A stretch of DNA of 6,018 bases. Source: an uncultured Microbacterium sp. (GTDB lineage: Bacteria > Actinomycetota > Actinomycetes > Actinomycetales > Microbacteriaceae). Within the stretch, counting starts at the first letter, position 1; each line of letters begins with the position of its first letter. Of the stretch, positions 1 through 6,018 are shown in pieces. The stretch spans positions 1-6,018 of the forward strand of contig CALKHM010000119.1 in assembly GCA_937988695.1 (NCBI GenBank), in the 5' to 3' direction. Both the position numbers and the translations under genes were made by a program. Under the pieces are notes generated by a model that was not told where the DNA came from, ran no database searches, and was given only the letters and a program-made list of their open reading frames with translations.

Positions 1-20
1 CGGCCTGGCACGATGGAAGC

Positions 21-296
21 ATGCGACGCGTGCATGTGATCGTCTCCGGCGACGTGCAGGGCGTCGGCTATCGGTACACGATGCGGATCGAGGCCGATCG
101 CGCCGGCGTCTCGGGCTGGGTGCGCAATCGCCGCGACGGCACCGTCGAGGCCGAGATCGAGGGCAGCGATGAGCAGGTCGATCAGGTGCTCGCGTGGATG
201 GCCGACGGACCGCCCGGCTCGCGCGTCACCGATGCCCGGGTGGCGGATGCCGCGCCCACCGGCGCGCGCGGTTTCCAGGTGCGCGCGACCGCGTGA
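21..296 (+). CDS. acyP: Acylphosphatase
   Basis: A complete 91-residue protein, the usual size for acylphosphatases (about 90-100 aa). The family hydrolyses the carboxyl-phosphate bond of acylphosphates in the cytosol, giving a carboxylate and phosphate. The signature VQGVGYR lies at residues 12-18 and contains the phosphate-binding Arg18; the second signature GWVRNRRDGTVEAEIEG begins at residue 32 and contains the catalytic Asn36. The common Phe of VQGVGFR is Tyr17 here, a mild substitution. The ATG at 21 gives the standard N-terminus just before the first beta strand. Only a poorly placed GGAAG precedes it, ending one base before the ATG. A reading frame open from base 1 ends at TGA 37-39, so an upstream gene could overlap this start; too little is visible to decide. 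The gene converges on the molybdenum hydroxylase block and has no evident functional link to it. The family call is very secure; the physiological role is not known. Confidence 0.95.
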   Translation: MRRVHVIVSGDVQGVGYRYTMRIEADRAGVSGWVRNRRDGTVEAEIEGSDEQVDQVLAWMADGPPGSRVTDARVADAAPTGARGFQVRATA

Positions 297-318
297 GGTC
301 GGTCCGCGACGGCGCCGG

Positions 319-1065
319 TCAGCGGCGGCGGCGCAGGAGCAGCCCCAGCAGCAGCCCGCCCACGAAAGCCAGCGCCGGCGCGTAGCGGCGAACGATCACC
401 GGGAGCACGGTCGACACGAGGTCGAGCTCGGCTGTGGGCGGCGGGGGCGTCGGACGCGGCGCCGGCCGGGCGGCGGGCTCCCGCAGCGACGAGGACGGCG
501 GTGGCGAGGCGGGCGACGCGTCCTCGGCCTCCGCAGCCGGCGCGGCATCCGGCTCGGCGGCGGGCGCAGCGTCCGACGCCGACTCGGCTGCGGCATCCGG
601 CTCGCCGGCAGTGTTCGCCGTCGGTGACGCGAGCCTTGCCGAGAAGCAGTCGACGAACTGACCGAGCAGCTTGTCGCTGACCTCCTGGATCACGCCTCGT
701 CCGAACTGAGCCGGCTTTCCGGTGACGGCGAGGTCGGTCGACAGCTCCACGGCCGTGCGGTCACCGTCGGCGACGATGTGGGCTACGACCGTCGCACCCG
801 CGGTACCGTTGCCCCGTTTGTCCTTACCCTTGGCCTCCACCACGACCCGTCCCGCGTCGCGATCGCGTTCCACGAACCGGCCGGTGCCGCTGTAGACCAT
901 CGAGATGGGGCCGAGCTTCACCTTCACCGTGCCGGAGAACTCATCGCCGTCGACGGAGGTGAGCGTCGCACCGGGCAGACACGGCGCCACCCCCTCCAGA
1001 TCGTCGAACGCGGCCCAGATGGCCTCGGGCGGGGCGGCGACGACGAAGCGATGCTCGAGCTTCAC
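319..1065 (-). CDS. coxG: CoxG-like SRPBCC protein with C-terminal membrane anchor (CO dehydrogenase subunit G family)
   Basis: A 248-residue protein. Residues 1-145 form an SRPBCC/CoxG domain: it begins KLEHRFVVAAPPEAIWAAFDD, followed by the typical CLPGA at 29-33 and a KVKLGPI strand near 48-54. Residues 146-212 are a low-complexity linker rich in Ala, Pro, Glu and Asp, including two DAAPAAE copies at 165-171 and 173-179. A hydrophobic segment at about 228-244 is followed by four terminal arginines, which suggests a tail anchor with its C-terminus in the cytoplasm. The start chosen is GTG at 1065: it begins the conserved domain directly, has GGAGG four bases upstream and overlaps the FAD-subunit stop by four bases. 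The upstream extension of the frame to 1371 is Arg-rich shadow sequence. CoxG proteins are linked to membrane attachment of aerobic CO dehydrogenase, and quinone binding has been reported for mycobacterial CoxG; a similar role here is inference. It is the last gene of the unit. Confidence 0.9.
   Translation of the reverse strand: MKLEHRFVVAAPPEAIWAAFDDLEGVAPCLPGATLTSVDGDEFSGTVKVKLGPISMVYSGTGRFVERDRDAGRVVVEAKGKDKRGNGTAGATVVAHIVADGDRTAVELSTDLAVTGKPAQFGRGVIQEVSDKLLGQFVDCFSARLASPTANTAGEPDAAAESASDAAPAAEPDAAPAAEAEDASPASPPPSSSLREPAARPAPRPTPPPPTAELDLVSTVLPVIVRRYAPALAFVGGLLLGLLLRRRR
542..604. repeat. 15-base direct repeat within the coxG linker
   Basis: GCGGCATCCGGCTCG occurs at 542-556 and again at 590-604, 48 bases apart, a whole number of codons. 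On the coding (minus) strand each copy encodes EPDAA. Together with the DAAPAAE duplication it suggests that the linker grew by short in-frame duplications. It is a coding low-complexity repeat, not a mobile or regulatory element. Confidence 0.6.
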
Positions 1066-1943
1066 GATGCCTCCACCGCCAGGACGGCCGCGGCAACGGC
1101 CTTGCGAGCGAGCACGACCGCGAGGTGTCGTCGGTACACCGCGTCGCCGTTGGCGTCGTCCGGCGGGTTCGTGCCCTCGGCGACTCCCGCCACCGCGTCG
1201 GCGATGGCAGCATCGGATGCCGCATCGCCGGCGACCGGGCAGCCGACCAGCGCCTGCTCGGTGGCCGTGGCCCGCAGTGGCACCGATGCCATGTTCGCCA
1301 ACCCGACACGCGCCTCGGCGATCACGCCGTCCTGCACGCGCACGGCGACGGACACGCCGACGATCGGCCACTGCTGCGCGGTCCGGGTGAACTTCTCGTG
1401 GTGGGTGCCCCAGCCCTCCCGCTTGGGGATGCGCACCTCGGTCAGGATCTCGTCTTCGCCGACCGCCGTGGTGAACATGTCCTGGAAGAAGTCCGCCGCC
1501 GCCACCGTGCGGCCCCCTCCGCGCCCGGCGATCACGAACTCGGCATCCAGCGCGAGCACCGGCGACGGCAGGTCGGCGGCCGGGTCGGCATGCACGAGCG
1601 CGCCGCCGAACGTGCCGCGATGGCGGATCTGCGGGTCGGCGATGGCGCGGGCGGCCTGCACGAGCAGATTCGCGTATCGCGCCACCAGAGGATCGTGCAC
1701 GACCTGGTCGTGCGTGGTCATCGCGCCGATCACGATCGCGTCGCCGTCCTCACGCACCCCGCGCAGCCCGTCGATCCTGCCCAGGTCGACCAGCACCGAG
1801 GGAGCCGCCATCCGCAGTTTCAGCACCGGGATCAGGCTCTGGCCGCCGGCGAGCACCTTGCCGTCGTCGCCTGCCTCGGCCAGTCGGGCGAGGGCGTCGT
1901 CCAGCGTGTCGGGCACCGCATAGTCGAATGCCACCGGGATCAT
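1062..1943 (-). CDS. coxM: Molybdenum hydroxylase FAD-binding (medium) subunit, CoxM/CutM-like
   Basis: A 293-residue protein, close to the roughly 290 aa usual for CoxM. It carries FAD and passes electrons from the 2Fe-2S subunit to an acceptor. The N-terminal FAD_binding_5-type domain (about 1-170) has both flavin motifs: AGGQSLIPVLKLRM from residue 32 and TFGGALVHADPAADLP from residue 111. The CO-dehydrogenase C-terminal domain follows (about 178-290), with FTRTAQQWPIVGVSVAV near 185-201. The start is ATG at 1943, with AGGGAG six bases upstream; this ATG overlaps the TGA of the large-subunit gene (ATGA). A longer frame reaching 2351 only adds shadow sequence from the large-subunit gene. 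In proven CO dehydrogenases the second motif is usually TIGGN; the Ala here in place of Asn is common across the wider family and does not identify a substrate. Its own stop overlaps the coxG start. Family and cofactor are secure; CO as substrate is not. Confidence 0.93.
   Translation of the reverse strand: MIPVAFDYAVPDTLDDALARLAEAGDDGKVLAGGQSLIPVLKLRMAAPSVLVDLGRIDGLRGVREDGDAIVIGAMTTHDQVVHDPLVARYANLLVQAARAIADPQIRHRGTFGGALVHADPAADLPSPVLALDAEFVIAGRGGGRTVAAADFFQDMFTTAVGEDEILTEVRIPKREGWGTHHEKFTRTAQQWPIVGVSVAVRVQDGVIAEARVGLANMASVPLRATATEQALVGCPVAGDAASDAAIADAVAGVAEGTNPPDDANGDAVYRRHLAVVLARKAVAAAVLAVEAS
1066..1074 (-). promoter_or_regulatory. Shine-Dalgarno sequence that fixes the GTG start of coxG
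   Basis: On the minus strand GGAGG (1074-1070) lies four bases before GTG at 1065, inside the last codons of the FAD-subunit gene. It supports this GTG over the upstream in-frame starts. The position suits reinitiation by ribosomes ending at the overlapping TGA (1064-1062). Confidence 0.6.
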
Positions 1944-4324
1944 GATGCGCTCCCTGTCGTCGTGCGGGCATCGCCGCGGGCGTCTTGCAGTGCGTGCCAC
2001 ACCCGGCTGGGCGTGGCGGGCATGCGGATGTCGCCGACGCCGAACGGCCGCAACGCGTCGACGACGCCGTTGATGATGGCGGGCGTAGAGGCGATCGTGC
2101 CTGCCTCGCCCACTCCCTTCACGCCCAGCGCGTTGGTCAGCGCCGGGGTCACCGTGCGCGCGGTGGTGAACGAGGGCAGGTCGGCGGCGCTGGGCAGCAG
2201 GTAGTCCACGAACGATCCCGACACCAGGGTGCCCGAGTCGTCGTAGACGGCCTCTTCGAAAAGCGCCTGGGAGATGCCCTGCGCGAGGCCCCCGTGCACC
2301 TGCCCGTCCACCAGCAGCGGATTGATGACGTTGCCGATGTCGTCGACGCACACGTAGCTGCGCAGCCGCACCTCGCCGGTCTCGGTGTCGACCTCGACGG
2401 CGGCCAGATGCGTGCCATGCGGGAAGTTGAAGTTCACCGGGTCGAACGTGGCATCCGAGTCGAGGCTCGGCTCGAAGCCGTCGGGCAGATTGTGCGCGGC
2501 GAAGACCGCGAAGGCGATCTCCGCCAGCGACATGCCCGCATCGGTGCCCTTGACGCCGAACCTGCCGCCGGTGAACTCGATGTCGTCGCGACTGGCCTCC
2601 AGCAGGTGCGCGGCGACGGTCTTCGCCTTCTCGATGACCTTGTCGGCAGCGGCGACCACCGCCATCCCGCCGACCACCAGCGAGCGCGAGCCATACGTGT
2701 CCATGCCCTTCTGAGCGACCTGCGTGTCTCCATGCAGGATCAGCACGTCATCGAACGGCACACCGAGCCGGTCGGCGACGATCTGACTGTATGAGGTCTC
2801 GTGCCCCTGCCCGTGCGGGCTGATCCCGGTGACCACCTCGACCTGACCGGTCGGCAGCACCCGCACCTGCGCGTGCTCCCACCCGCCGGCGGCGTAGTCG
2901 AGCGAGCCGAGCACCCGCGACGGAGCAAGGCCGCACATCTCGGTGTACGTGGACACGCCGATGCCCAGCTGCACGGGGTCGCCTGCCGCACGCCGGGATG
3001 CCTGTTCTGCCCGAAGCGCGTCGTAGCCGAACATCTCCAGCGCCTTGTCGGTGGCGGCCTCGTAGTTGCCGGAGTCGTACTCGAGCCCGGCGACGGTGGT
3101 GAACGGGAACTCGTCATGACGGATCCAGTTCTTACGGCGCAGCTCGATCGGATCCATGCCGAGCTCGGCGGCCAGATCGTCCATCGCCCGCTCGATGGCG
3201 TACGTCGCCTCGGGGCGGCCGGCGCCCCGGTAGGCGCCGGTGACGACCTTGTTCGTGAACAGGTTGTTGCACTCGAAGCGGTACGCCGGGAACTTGTAGA
3301 TGGCGTTGTACATGAACGCCCCCAGAATGGGGATGCCGCCGCCGATCAGGCTCTGGTACGCGCCCATGTCGGCGAGCAGGTTCACGCTCAGCGCGGTGAC
3401 CACGCCGTCCCGGCTGGCGCCGACCTTGATGCGCTGCACCTGCGCGCGCCCATGGTGCGCGCCCATCAGCGACTCCGTGCGCGTCTCGGTGTACTTGCAC
3501 GGCTTGCCGGTGTGGCGGGCGGCCAGCAGCGTGATGATCTCCTCGGTGGTCACCGCCAGCTTCCCTCCGAACCCGCCGCCGACATCGGGAGCGATCACTC
3601 GCACCTTGGACTCCGGGATGCCGAGAGTCAGCGCCAGCATCAGCTTCAGGATGTGCGGCACCTGCGTGGCCGACCACATCGTGATCTGGTCGCCGGTGGG
3701 ATCCACGATCGTCGAGCGCGGTTCCATGAACGCCGGGATCAGCCGCTGCTGGTAGTACGTGCGCTCGAGGACCACCTCGCTGTCGGCCAGGGCCTTCTCG
3801 GCGTCTGCGCCGGTGCCCGCCTGTGCGGAGTCGAACACCCACTTCGCCGACAGGTTGGTGCCCAGCTCGGGCTGGGCGAGCACATCGTCGGTGTAGGCCT
3901 GCTCGAGGTCGAGCACGACCGGCAGCTCGTCGTAGTCGACGTCGATGCCCTCCAGGGCGTCGCGCGCCTGCGCGGCGGTGCGCGCGACCACGCAGGCGAC
4001 GATCTCGCCGGCGAAGGCGACGTGGTCGATGGCGATGGGAAGGTATGGCACGGCCTTCTGGTCGGGGGTGACCGGCCACGCCGATGGGATGGCGCCCTGC
4101 TCGTCCGCGACGTCGCGCCCGGTCAGCACCGTGACAACGCCCGGGGAGCGGCGAGCCGCCTCCACGTCGATGGACAGGATCGTGGCGTGTGCGAACGGGC
4201 TGCGCAGCAGAGCGATGTGCAGCATGCCCGGCAGCACCATGTTGTCGGTGTAGCGGCTGCGGCCGGTGATCAGCCGCTGGTCTTCCTTCCGGGTGCGCGG
4301 GGCCCCGATCTCCGCCGTGGTCAT
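1940..4324 (-). CDS. coxL: Molybdopterin-binding (large) subunit of a xanthine dehydrogenase family enzyme, form II CoxL-like
   Basis: A complete 794-residue catalytic subunit, near the roughly 800 aa usual for CoxL. The aldehyde oxidase/xanthine dehydrogenase a/b hammerhead domain spans about 18-135, and the molybdopterin-binding domains cover the rest. Visible cofactor motifs are GGGFGGK at 249-255, AYRGAGR at 364-370, PHGQGHET at 503-510, DDIGNVINP at 661-669, QVHGG at 675-679 and GVGEAG at 737-742, in which Glu740 matches the conserved catalytic base. The active-site loop is AYRGAGR, so the Cys that binds Cu in form I CO dehydrogenase (AYxCSFR) is replaced by Gly367. This places the protein among form II or 'putative' CO dehydrogenases, whose substrates are mostly unproven. 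There is no signal peptide, so it should be cytoplasmic. The start is ATG at 4324, with GGGAG five bases upstream and a 4-base overlap with the 2Fe-2S gene stop; the extension to 4405 lies inside that gene. Hydroxylation of an aldehyde or N-heterocycle is an equally plausible activity. Confidence 0.95.
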   Translation of the reverse strand: MTTAEIGAPRTRKEDQRLITGRSRYTDNMVLPGMLHIALLRSPFAHATILSIDVEAARRSPGVVTVLTGRDVADEQGAIPSAWPVTPDQKAVPYLPIAIDHVAFAGEIVACVVARTAAQARDALEGIDVDYDELPVVLDLEQAYTDDVLAQPELGTNLSAKWVFDSAQAGTGADAEKALADSEVVLERTYYQQRLIPAFMEPRSTIVDPTGDQITMWSATQVPHILKLMLALTLGIPESKVRVIAPDVGGGFGGKLAVTTEEIITLLAARHTGKPCKYTETRTESLMGAHHGRAQVQRIKVGASRDGVVTALSVNLLADMGAYQSLIGGGIPILGAFMYNAIYKFPAYRFECNNLFTNKVVTGAYRGAGRPEATYAIERAMDDLAAELGMDPIELRRKNWIRHDEFPFTTVAGLEYDSGNYEAATDKALEMFGYDALRAEQASRRAAGDPVQLGIGVSTYTEMCGLAPSRVLGSLDYAAGGWEHAQVRVLPTGQVEVVTGISPHGQGHETSYSQIVADRLGVPFDDVLILHGDTQVAQKGMDTYGSRSLVVGGMAVVAAADKVIEKAKTVAAHLLEASRDDIEFTGGRFGVKGTDAGMSLAEIAFAVFAAHNLPDGFEPSLDSDATFDPVNFNFPHGTHLAAVEVDTETGEVRLRSYVCVDDIGNVINPLLVDGQVHGGLAQGISQALFEEAVYDDSGTLVSGSFVDYLLPSAADLPSFTTARTVTPALTNALGVKGVGEAGTIASTPAIINGVVDALRPFGVGDIRMPATPSRVWHALQDARGDARTTTGSAS

Positions 4325-4809
4325 GCCAGCTCCCGAACGGGCTGCTCGGCGTGCGCGGCTGCCTGCACGGCCTTGACGATGTTGTGATAGCCCGTGCAGC
4401 GGCACAGGTTGCCTTCCAGCCCCTCGCGGATCGCGTGCTCGTCGGGATCGGGATCCTCACGCAGGACGTCGATGGACTCCATGATCATGCCCGGCGTGCA
4501 GAACCCGCACTGCAGAGCGTGGTTCTCGTGAAACGCGCGCTGCATCGGATGCAGCTCGCCGTCGGCGGCGATGCCCTCGATGGTGGTCACCTCGTGCCCA
4601 TCGGCCTGCACGGCCAGCACTGTACAGCTCTTCACGCTCAGTCCGTCCAGATGGACGGTGCAGGCGCCGCAATTGCTGGTATCACAGCCGATGAGCGTCC
4701 CCGTCTTCCCGATGACCTCGCGCAGATACTGCACCAGCAGCATCCGAGGCTCGACATCGTCGGTGTACGTGGTCCCGTCGACCTTCACGGTGATGGTTCT
4801 GCGCGCCAT
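4321..4809 (-). CDS. coxS: 2Fe-2S iron-sulfur (small) subunit, CoxS/CutS-like
   Basis: A 162-residue protein, typical of CoxS. It carries two 2Fe-2S clusters that relay electrons from the molybdenum site to FAD. The N-terminal plant-ferredoxin-type domain has Cys42, Cys47, Cys50 and Cys62 in the pattern GCDTSNCGAC plus SC. The C-terminal helical 2Fe-2S domain has Cys101, Cys104, Cys136 and Cys138, in QCGFCTPGM and NLCRCTGYHNI. All eight ligands are present. The start is ATG at 4809, giving MARRTITVKVDGTTY; GGAG lies seven bases upstream. The frame continues to 4914, but the added residues are not conserved-looking and would cross the promoter. It is the first gene after the 91-base gap and so heads the S-L-M-G unit; its TGA overlaps the ATG of the large-subunit gene. 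The S-L-M order is the one usually seen in form II clusters, whereas form I clusters are M-S-L. Confidence 0.95.
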   Translation of the reverse strand: MARRTITVKVDGTTYTDDVEPRMLLVQYLREVIGKTGTLIGCDTSNCGACTVHLDGLSVKSCTVLAVQADGHEVTTIEGIAADGELHPMQRAFHENHALQCGFCTPGMIMESIDVLREDPDPDEHAIREGLEGNLCRCTGYHNIVKAVQAAAHAEQPVRELA

Positions 4810-4828
4810 GGCATTTCTCCGTCCGCTC

Positions 4829-4842
4829 ACACGTCGTCGTGT
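4829..4842. promoter_or_regulatory. Small inverted repeat in the leader of the 2Fe-2S subunit gene (possible operator)
   Basis: The 14-base stretch ACACGTCGTCGTGT has perfect 5-base arms (ACACG/CGTGT) around a 4-base centre. It starts at about the predicted transcription start and lies within the roughly 33-base leader. It could be an operator for a repressor that blocks the promoter, or a short RNA hairpin in the leader. It is short enough to be chance, and no known consensus was recognised. Confidence 0.3.
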
Positions 4843-4848
4843 TCTCTC

Positions 4849-4877
4849 TGTATAGCAGCGCCCGCAGGCACTGACAA
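4849..4877 (-). promoter_or_regulatory. Predicted sigma70-type promoter for the S-L-M-G unit
   Basis: Read on the minus strand, TTGTCA (4877-4872) matches the -35 consensus at five of six bases, and TATACA (4854-4849) matches the -10 consensus at four of six. The spacer is exactly 17 bases. The AT-containing hexamers stand out in very GC-rich sequence and fall in the only sizeable gap in the block. Transcription would start near 4842, leaving a leader of about 33 bases before the ATG at 4809. The unit may also be read through from xdhC, as no terminator is visible between them. Confidence 0.55.
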
Positions 4878-4900
4878 CGGCCCGATGCGCACGCGGATGC

Positions 4901-6018
4901 TCAGCCGTCCGCACCCTGATGCACGCGTCGATCCGTCTCGTTCAGCGGCACGTTGGTGCCGCCCCAGCGCCGGGCGATGATCTGCGCCGCGATGGAGACC
5001 GCGGTCTCCTCGGGGGTGCGTCCTCCCAGGTCCAGTCCGATCGGACTGACCAGTCGTGCGAGCTCGTCGGGCTCGAGCCCCGCCTGGACCAGCCGCTCCA
5101 GCCGGTCCTCGTGCGTCCGGCGCGAGCCCATCGCGCCGACATAGGCGGGGGCGTGCGCGCCACGCAGCCGCAGCGCGACCTCCAGCACAGGCACGTCGAA
5201 CTTGGGGTCGTGGGTGAGCACGCAGATGACCGTGCGCGTGTCGATGCGTCCGGCGCCGACCTCGGACTGCAGGTAGGTGTGCGGCCACGACACGACCACC
5301 TCGTCGGCGCCGGGGAACCGCGCGCGCGTCGCGAACACCGATCGCGCGTCGCACACCGTGACATGGAATCCGAGGAAGGCGCCCTGCCGGGCGATGGCGG
5401 CGGCGAAGTCGATCGCGCCGAACACGATCATCCTTGGCTTCGGCTGGAAGGATGCCACGAACACTCGCATCCCGGTCTCCATCCGCTCGCCGTGCACGCC
5501 GTATGTGAGCACGGTGGTCGAGCCCGATGCAAGCAGTCCTCGCACGTCGTCGGCGACGGCCTCGTCGATGCGGGTCGAGCCGAGACTCCCGGCCAGGGCG
5601 TCGACCCGGACGACCATGCGACGGCCGACGACGGCGGGGTCGAGATGCTCGATGACGGTCGCGACGGCGACCGGCCGCCCCGCGGCGATGTCGGCGGCCA
5701 CCTCGTCGAAGTCCGGGAAGGTGGCGCGGGAGACGGGCTCGACGAAGACGTCGATGATACCGCCGCAGGTCAGGCCCACCGCGAACGCGTCTTCGTCGTT
5801 GAAGCCGTAGCGCTGCAGCACCGGCACACCCGAGGCGGAGACCTCCTGGCACAGCTCGTACAACGCGCCTTCGATGCAGCCGCCGGAGACCGAGCCGGAC
5901 ACCGTGCCGTCGGCGGTCACCATCATCGACGCACCCGGCGGCCGCGGAGCGGAGCGGATCGTCTGCACGACCGTGCCGACGCCGGTCGTTCGCCCCGTGT
6001 TCCAGCTCTCCCGCAGCT
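4901..6018 (-). CDS. xdhC: XdhC/CoxI family molybdenum cofactor insertion and maturation protein (5' end outside window)
   Basis: 371 residues are visible. The frame stays open to the right edge (LRESWNTGRTTGVGTVVQTI...), so the start codon lies outside; by comparison with the family about 10 residues are probably missing. The GTG at 5968 is an internal valine codon, not the start. The N-terminal XdhC_CoxI domain shows SAPRPPGASM at visible residues 22-31, GSVSGGCIEGAL at 41-52 and GLTCGG at 81-86. The C-terminal XdhC Rossmann domain shows VFGAIDFAAA from 198, THDPKFD at 268-274, YVGAMGSRRT from 292 and a GLDLGGRTPEETAVSIAAQII helix at 327-347. XdhC proteins bind molybdenum cofactor, aid its sulfuration and hand it to the apo large subunit; acting on the neighbouring CoxL-like protein is the natural inference. 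The last residues (NETDRRVHQGADG) look like a loose tail. The gap to the next gene on this strand is 91 bases. Confidence 0.92.
   Translation of the reverse strand, partial: LRESWNTGRTTGVGTVVQTIRSAPRPPGASMMVTADGTVSGSVSGGCIEGALYELCQEVSASGVPVLQRYGFNDEDAFAVGLTCGGIIDVFVEPVSRATFPDFDEVAADIAAGRPVAVATVIEHLDPAVVGRRMVVRVDALAGSLGSTRIDEAVADDVRGLLASGSTTVLTYGVHGERMETGMRVFVASFQPKPRMIVFGAIDFAAAIARQGAFLGFHVTVCDARSVFATRARFPGADEVVVSWPHTYLQSEVGAGRIDTRTVICVLTHDPKFDVPVLEVALRLRGAHAPAYVGAMGSRRTHEDRLERLVQAGLEPDELARLVSPIGLDLGGRTPEETAVSIAAQIIARRWGGTNVPLNETDRRVHQGADG

Noticed and set aside
294..321. A bidirectional terminator between acyP and coxG.
   Set aside because: Only short GACC/GGTC pairings are visible, with no stable stem and no T-run. 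This is not enough to call one.
1066..1371. N-terminal extension of the coxG frame to 1371.
   Set aside because: The extension is low-complexity and lies inside the FAD-subunit gene. The GTG at 1065 with GGAGG upstream fits the domain boundary.
778..1923. A 381-codon plus-strand open frame opposite coxG and the FAD-subunit gene.
   Set aside because: It is a Ser/Ala/Thr/Arg-rich antisense shadow with no domain, and it spans two well-supported minus-strand genes.
1944..2351. N-terminal extension of the FAD-subunit frame.
   Set aside because: The added residues are Arg/Ala-rich shadow of the large-subunit gene. The ATG at 1943 has a good Shine-Dalgarno sequence and begins at the family's normal N-terminus.
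2801..4387. A 528-codon plus-strand open frame opposite the large-subunit gene.
   Set aside because: It is antisense to a gene with clear conserved motifs. Long open antisense frames are expected in very GC-rich coding DNA, and its translation shows no recognisable domain.
4855..4900. A terminator after xdhC.
   Set aside because: The GC-rich words GCATCCGCGTGCGCATC resemble a partial repeat but do not form a convincing stem with a T-run.
5966..5968. GTG at 5968 as the start of xdhC.
   Set aside because: Conserved-looking XdhC residues continue upstream in frame to the window edge, so this is an internal codon and the gene is simply cut by the window.
1..6018. CRISPR arrays, tRNA or rRNA genes, insertion sequences and attachment sites.
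   Set aside because: No regularly spaced repeats, RNA-gene signatures, transposase motifs or terminal inverted repeats were seen; almost all of the window is accounted for by ordinary genes.

Overview
The window comes from a high-GC actinobacterium. It looks roughly 70% GC by eye (not counted), has strong GC bias at third codon positions, and its protein sequences resemble actinobacterial members of their families. The many GGATGC/GCATCC words are reminiscent of Microbacteriaceae such as Microbacterium, but that genus-level guess is weak. Nearly all of the window is coding, and no stretch over 300 bases lacks a gene.

Layout, left to right. (1) A small plus-strand acylphosphatase gene (21-296). 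(2) A minus-strand block read right to left: xdhC (4901 to beyond the right edge, 5' end missing), a 91-base gap with a good sigma70-type promoter, then a 2Fe-2S subunit (4321-4809), a molybdopterin subunit (1940-4324), an FAD subunit (1062-1943) and a CoxG/SRPBCC protein (319-1065). The acylphosphatase gene and the block converge, with 22 bases between their stop codons.

The three structural genes encode a complete heterotrimeric molybdenum hydroxylase of the xanthine dehydrogenase/CO dehydrogenase family. Electrons would pass from the Mo-pterin site in the large subunit, through two 2Fe-2S clusters in the small subunit, to FAD in the medium subunit. The large subunit has the motif AYRGAGR, not the Cys-containing AYxCSFR loop of proven aerobic CO dehydrogenases. 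With the S-L-M gene order, this makes it a 'form II' (CoxL-like) enzyme whose true substrate cannot be read from the sequence. XdhC is the expected chaperone for inserting and sulfurating the cofactor. CoxG, with a C-terminal membrane anchor on a long Ala/Pro/Glu-rich linker, would place the enzyme at the membrane.

The four genes S-L-M-G are joined by three successive 4-base stop/start overlaps (ATGA, ATGA, GTGA), each with a Shine-Dalgarno sequence inside the preceding gene, so they form a tightly coupled translation unit. I see no undescribed system here. The points most worth a second look are the unassigned substrate, the tail-anchored CoxG in a form II cluster, and the promoter with a dyad at its predicted start site.
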